Below, piece after piece: positions 61,001 to 64,000 of a DNA stretch of 64,000 nucleotides. The number at the start of each line of letters is the position of its first letter. Within the stretch, counting starts at the first letter, position 1. The position numbers were made by a program, and so were the translations under genes. This DNA is from Rhizopus arrhizus (Eukaryota > Mucoromycota > Mucoromycetes > Mucorales > Rhizopodaceae). The stretch spans positions 930,001 to 994,000 of the forward strand of contig JAKZZE010000008.1 in assembly GCA_024220505.1 (NCBI GenBank), given 5' to 3'. Below the pieces are notes generated by a model. The model saw nothing but the letters and a program-made list of their open reading frames with translations, was not told where the DNA came from and did not search any database.

Positions 61001-61534
61001 AGTCGTAGTTCTTGAATCACCAAGAAGGTGTTGGTGTCGAGCGTTAAAGTCACCGCACACAATCATGTTGGTCTGTGACGGATGTGTTTGGTGAGGAAGC
61101 CCATCGAGTATATCCATTGCTTCGAGGTCAGAGAGCGATGGCGGCAGATAGACACAGTGAACAAGCAAGGTAGAGACTTGACAGCTGAGCACATAAGAAT
61201 TGTCAGAGGGAAAGTGAGTAACTGGATAGGGACAATCAGGATTGACAAGCAGACTGATGCCCATCTGTCCTCGACTTTGACCCTCAAGCGGTACGCCATA
61301 GGTATGGTATTGTTGCCATAAAGTCATAAGCCGAAGTGGAGACAATAACCAAGTTTCAGTAATGAAAATGAGTGACGATGTAAGGAGCGAATTGGTGGTT
61401 TGATCAACAGTGTAGCGATTACAGCCATTGGCATTCCACAGGGTCATAGTAAGCATATTGTTGTTTGTACAAGTACGGGTATCTTGGTTGGGCATAGGCA
61501 TATTTAAAGCTTCAATGGGTAAGACACTCATCAT
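58034..61534 (-). CDS. L5 ORF2: endonuclease-reverse transcriptase (1166 aa)
   Basis: Protein identical, as far as I can compare, to L3 ORF2, with all catalytic motifs. Together with its place beside an intact tRNA target this makes it the best candidate for an active element in the window. Confidence 0.95.
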   Translation of the reverse strand: MMSVLPIEALNMPMPNQDTRTCTNNNMLTMTLWNANGCNRYTVDQTTNSLLTSSLIFITETWLLSPLRLMTLWQQYHTYGVPLEGQSRGQMGISLLVNPDCPYPVTHFPSDNSYVLSCQVSTLLVHCVYLPPSLSDLEAMDILDGLPHQTHPSQTNMIVCGDFNARHQHLLGDSRTTTRGIKLFSWILENGMTCWNTQLAYGIPTYCAQGRVNATTGEHFNSVIDLFLSSQQLVNPKMLVHEDLSLGSDHHPVSLSCVLPPPPPPPAHPRRLWNLSRLTEPDCLYVDLFRDRIQPFRECLTTYASSTNNTAPDMDLLANELTSIIHSCLDDSVGQKKPRGSGNAWFWTDDLQALFDRREQARRKWKRTVGINKVLRWQEYEVAAQRFKSALYCRRRATWKQFCETLSSGPLSDTTATIKRIRRNRTLAPSYSHPEGPTVAATTMANHLKQVFSGSSLPSTRYNAPPIPSGPHCLEDDPCPVDIETVRTALLKRLSRRKAPGCDHLRTEMLLPIADDLVPVLTLLFRLCWIWSAVPAAWCTAQVVPIYKKGDPLQPANYRPISLTSVLRKLFELCLQTTLEDTAPPLDPVQGGFRHSRSALDQALCLNELCRQHAIDHHGESPVLAFLDIKSAYDTVDRAIIWRALETYISPALLGLLQCLFDKVSIEVLVSGFTSPAFWPRTGVLQGSILSPFLYSIYINSLPALLRSIRLPISARYYSSNPQREFDGLWLNCLLYADDVVLIGAPEVMPRLLKAAEEHSFSLGYRWNPAKCVVVNSAFSLGGPQLKLYGDDIPIQSTFNYLGVPFDDTGTIATGLLIQRNVTSAVSAMRRFLLPVGIRSPGFSRLTATRLYTIFIRPRFEYGLCICTFLQKQLALLDRAQDQCLRLAFGGHPRASTTVFKHLTSTPSMHVRAHTLVLKMIVRVHHLPDDCLLAKLVPFVAAAPIKNRFRWPALLRQNPLWLNPQYTGGYTSVDDRLAHLSTDVHVKQGVLAYRNDLLHRILNRPDPPVLLSACRPSIGIDAMFFISMLLSDRSRILRWRMGWLPARPIDCSCGPIHASRTHLLSCLRVAERLNLPVDIKPNPLDYVLNMLPRKLPAYPSQALFSRWSLWWPVVCQVLLEIEQICLPEGTFVGSSIDTSGSLFLDKIRPLPLSSTVDYLFFESVQD

Positions 61535-62988
61535 TGGGATGAGGTCGATTCACCAACATCGAGAGGATCAAGTTCTGTAGTGCTGAAGGTATCGTGGATT
61601 TCTTCCATCGTGGCGTCTTGAGTTGATCCAATGGTTTTAGCAGCACGGGTAACAGTAGGCACAACTTCTTTGTACTGATCAAGGGTGATCCAGTTCTTTA
61701 CAAAGAAGGAACGAGCAACAGCAGGGCGAACAGACTCACGGATGTGCTGCAATGCACGGACAAGGCGAGCTTGATGAACTTCGGTACACTTGACAGTACG
61801 GTCAGATCCAGACAAATCAGCAAACTTGGGATCACGCAAGAGGTCAGGGTTCAAAGGATTGAATCCTTGAATAGGTTCGACCTTGGCTTTAGCAAAGGCA
61901 GCGAGCAGATCAGCGGTGTATTCTGTGTGCACCAAAAGAGCAACCACTTGACGGTCAGGGTAATGTACATCCAGTACACGAGCGTTGTTGATCTTAAGCT
62001 TATGTAGCTTGCTACGAAGACTGGATATAGGTTCACGGTAACGACTTGGCAAGTACACGTACTCATAGTCATGATGAGCAGCGACAGGGACAAAGCGGCG
62101 GTGTATGGCTTCCATTTGACGAGCAGTTGTCTTGCGACGGCGTGATGGTGCCTTGCTCTTTGGTGCAGGTGCATCCTTACCTTTTGTTGCCACAGCAGCG
62201 AAAGAAAGTGGTTCAGTCGATGAAGTCAACGAGGTATTGGGACATGCGTACTTGGATGCTTCGGTACCTTGAGTAACTTTGGAATCCAGTACCAAGGTGG
62301 GGATGGCTTCGGTAGATACCTGGGCTTCAAGTTCTGCAATGCGCTGTTGTGCCAGGTCCAAGTCGGTGCGCAAACGTTTGTTTTCGGCCATGACCTCTTC
62401 AAGAGCATTCAAACGTTGGTTCAAAAAGCGGGTTTGATCTTGTTGCTGCTTTTGATATACTATAAACCAATCTGGAATACCAGATTGGGAGCTAAGATCA
62501 AGTATTTGAGTATCGGGTAAAGCTAAAGGGTTCACTTCCCTGGTAAATAATGGTTTAATTGCGGAGTCATTCTGACTAAATGAAAAGTCTACAGGCTTGT
62601 CTAAACTGAGCTTGAAAGAAGAGGTGCTAGGATTCAAGTTCTTGTTCTTGGTCTTGAGGATTTGACTACGGGTAGTAGGCTTGGTGATGGTCTTTTTAAC
62701 ATTCGTAGGAACGTAAGGTGGAGTTCTGTCAGCAATTGTGCGCTTGCTGGGAATTTCAATTGGTGTGCCCATAGTGAGTGCGGACTGAACAGTTGGTGCG
62801 GCTTGAACAAGTTGTCCGGGTTGGATAACTGGTGTGTCCTTAGGGTGTGCGGGCTGAACAGCTGATCCGGGTTGAACAGCTGGTCCGGTCTGGACAAGTG
62901 GTCCGGTCTGGACACGCGGTGCGGACTGGACAAGTGGTGCCGGCTCGGACGTGCCATTGCCGCTCTGATCTTGAGAATTTTTTTCCAT
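61531..62988 (-). CDS. L5 ORF1 protein (485 aa)
   Basis: Same as L3 ORF1, including the arrangement of N-terminal proline repeats. ATG 62988; ATGA overlap with ORF2. Confidence 0.87.
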   Translation of the reverse strand: MEKNSQDQSGNGTSEPAPLVQSAPRVQTGPLVQTGPAVQPGSAVQPAHPKDTPVIQPGQLVQAAPTVQSALTMGTPIEIPSKRTIADRTPPYVPTNVKKTITKPTTRSQILKTKNKNLNPSTSSFKLSLDKPVDFSFSQNDSAIKPLFTREVNPLALPDTQILDLSSQSGIPDWFIVYQKQQQDQTRFLNQRLNALEEVMAENKRLRTDLDLAQQRIAELEAQVSTEAIPTLVLDSKVTQGTEASKYACPNTSLTSSTEPLSFAAVATKGKDAPAPKSKAPSRRRKTTARQMEAIHRRFVPVAAHHDYEYVYLPSRYREPISSLRSKLHKLKINNARVLDVHYPDRQVVALLVHTEYTADLLAAFAKAKVEPIQGFNPLNPDLLRDPKFADLSGSDRTVKCTEVHQARLVRALQHIRESVRPAVARSFFVKNWITLDQYKEVVPTVTRAAKTIGSTQDATMEEIHDTFSTTELDPLDVGESTSSQ

Positions 62989-63215
62989 GAGAGATCTTGA
63001 AATGTCAATATTCAAACGATTCGTATTTTGGATATAGCTTGACGAATACGCTTCTATTTGGGTTGTAGTTTGTAATAAAGTTGTTTTGGATGTTGTATCT
63101 ATCTTGCTAATGATGGATGGATGCGATTTAACAGATGGATGTAAAAGTTATTTGTGCGGATAAACGTTTAACCAGGTGCAAATTGGTGTAACGGTTAAGA
63201 ACACGAAAGAAAGGC

Positions 63216-63287
63216 GCCCGTTTAGCACAGTGGTAGTGCGTCAGTCTTGTAAACTGAAGGTCGGTTGTTCAATCCAGCCAACGGGCA
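63216..63287 (+). tRNA. tRNA-Thr (anticodon UGU), intact
   Basis: 72 nt including discriminator A. Acceptor GCCCGTT pairs with AACGGGC (7/7). D-stem GCAC/GTGC, anticodon stem TCAGT/ACTGA with loop CTTGTAA (anticodon TGT), T-stem GGTTG/CAGCC with loop TTCAATC. No intron, no encoded CCA. The A-box (TAGCACAGTGG) spans the LINE insertion point after nucleotide 15. Its original 5' flank has been replaced by the 5' tip of L5. A T-run terminator lies downstream. Confidence 0.97.
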
Positions 63288-63329
63288 GAAAATGAAAGTG
63301 AGCGGTTGTAAAAAAAAACAGTTCCTTTC

Positions 63330-63346
63330 TTTTTTTCTTTTTTTTT
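63330..63346 (+). terminator. RNA polymerase III terminator for tRNA-Thr
   Basis: Seven T (63330-63336) and nine T (63338-63346) separated by one C, 43 nt after the tRNA 3' end. Confidence 0.75.
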
Positions 63347-63351
63347 CGCAG

Positions 63352-64000
63352 TGTCGTGCTGTTGTCATGTCTTTTATTTTCTAAATTTGGCAATGTTACA
63401 ATTCGTTCCTTATCAAGACTTTTGTACGAGTTACTGAAGATGACTCATGAAGTAGACAATAATGAACTTCCATCATGACTCACAAAATATAACTATTACT
63501 GTAAATAATTCACTTTGTAAAATAATATAAATACGCTTAGAATTTGAATATCAATAAAGAGGATCTAATTACCTAATAATCTAAAAGTCTTATTTTCATA
63601 TCTTAAAAGTAAAGTACAAGAACAAGCACGACAATTGGTAGCATCTGTTGTAGTCAAATAATTTACAACAGACATAATATAAGTTTATGCCAAATAATAG
63701 TTTATCACAACAACAAAGGACATTTGAAATAGAAGAAAGAACACAGGAGTTACTTAAGCCTGAATTAAAAAGCAAATTTATATCTTATCGACAAACCCTG
63801 ACATTTCCGGAAGATCAACGCAAACAATTGAACAGATTACAATCCACGTACATAGAACGAGAAGCAGAAAAACTAGCAAAAGAATTTATATCTCATAACA
63901 ACAAGCAATTAATAAATAAAGAAGACAACATGGACTCCAATAACTTGAATATGCAAGATCTAGCACAGTTGATAGCTTCAGCTGTTGCAACAGCAATAAA
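63352..64000 (+). mobile_element. LTR retrotransposon, 5' part (runs off the window)
   Basis: A 282-bp LTR (63352-63633) with 9-bp inverted ends TGTCGTGCT/AGCACGACA. Two bases later comes a likely primer-binding site TGGTAGCATCTGTTGTAGTC (63636-63655), and then the start of a gag-like frame. It begins 64 bp after the tRNA, just behind its terminator. Family (Ty1 or Ty3) cannot be decided from this part. Confidence 0.8.
63687..64000 (+). CDS. Gag-like protein, N-terminus (partial)
   Basis: Open from ATG 63687 to the window end (104 codons). Hydrophilic, Gln/Glu/Lys-rich, with an end (NMQDLAQLIASAVATAI) like the start of retrotransposon gag capsid regions. No stop; continues beyond the window. 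A second ATG exists at about 63930 (MDSNNLNM). The placement after LTR and primer site supports gag, but no definite domain is visible. Confidence 0.65.
   Translation, partial: MPNNSLSQQQRTFEIEERTQELLKPELKSKFISYRQTLTFPEDQRKQLNRLQSTYIEREAEKLAKEFISHNNKQLINKEDNMDSNNLNMQDLAQLIASAVATAI

Larger units (their letters stand above)
57829..63215 (-). mobile_element. LINE copy L5, next to the intact tRNA-Thr
   Basis: About 5.39 kb, complete and uninterrupted. Its 5' tip ends directly at nucleotide 1 of the intact tRNA, so the two are transcribed divergently. By position it is the latest LINE in the array. Essentially the same sequence as L3. Confidence 0.95.

Noticed and set aside
26250..63215. A large segmental duplication (LINE tip + 700-bp segment + LINE at 26-40 kb and 57-63 kb)
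   Set aside because: The 700-bp segment has TGAC..GTCA ends and 4-bp duplications at positions offset by one base (AAGA and AAAG). That means two separate insertions of one LTR family, and independent LINE insertions explain the rest.
63205..63230. A longer target duplication (~25 bp, starting AAAGAAAGGC)
   Set aside because: The bases before GCCCG differ at M1 (AAAGAAAAGT) and are absent at L0, so they belong to the LINE tip. The duplication is 15 bp.

Overview
The window looks like an eroded, transposon-filled stretch of a fungal nuclear genome, most likely an early-diverging (Mucoromycota-type) fungus. The reasons are spliced introns of 68-74 nt with GT..AG ends, a Tnp2-type (CACTA/Plavaka-like) transposase gene, chromodomain Ty3 elements, two-ORF LINEs and a nuclear tRNA gene without an encoded CCA. 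The genus cannot be fixed from the sequence. The only non-mobile gene I can support is one tRNA-Thr(UGU) at 63216-63287; almost everything else is mobile-element DNA.

Region 1 (1-10682) is a nest of Tc1/mariner elements. Three copies of a ~1.63 kb element (B1, B2, B3) have clean TIRs and TA duplications. B1 and B3 each carry the same 1639-bp Tc1 element (A) at the same internal TA, and they lie in inverted orientation. B2 is the empty-site version. B2 interrupts an old LINE (N); B1 and B3 sit at discordant junctions between unrelated elements. Region 2 (10683-13479) is a Tnp2-type transposase gene with recognisable introns, broken by a 647-bp solo LTR and cut off by B3. About 13480-14757 is AT-rich with no gene seen.

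Region 3 (14758-63287) is the main result. Five copies of one LINE family (L1-L5) and one copy of a diverged relative (M1) stand head to tail, separated by exact 15-bp copies of the first 15 nucleotides of the tRNA-Thr gene. The array ends at the intact tRNA gene. Every element enters on the strand opposite to the tRNA, after tRNA nucleotide 15 in the D-loop/A-box, and the target duplication (nucleotides 1-15) rebuilds a complete tRNA. The site can therefore be reused, and the array reads as a stratigraphic record, oldest at the left. Other elements landed in this array: a 645-bp solo LTR in L1; a Ty3 chromovirus (gypsy-2, 49538-55596) in L4 ORF1; and three LTR insertions (two solo LTRs of a 705-bp family and the complete gypsy-1), all within the same few bases 9-10 bp upstream of a tRNA head. 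A Tc1 element (D) then hit one of those LTRs. Just past the tRNA terminator another LTR element begins (63352) and runs off the window.

The elements show notable expression signals. LINE ORF1/ORF2 stop-start overlaps are ATGA in L and TAATG in M. Gypsy-1 has a -1 frameshift cassette between gag and pol (slippery GGGAAAA, 7-nt spacer, 8-bp hairpin). Gypsy-2 has a single in-frame UGA between gag and pol. L2, L3, M1 and L5 have intact ORF pairs and could be active.
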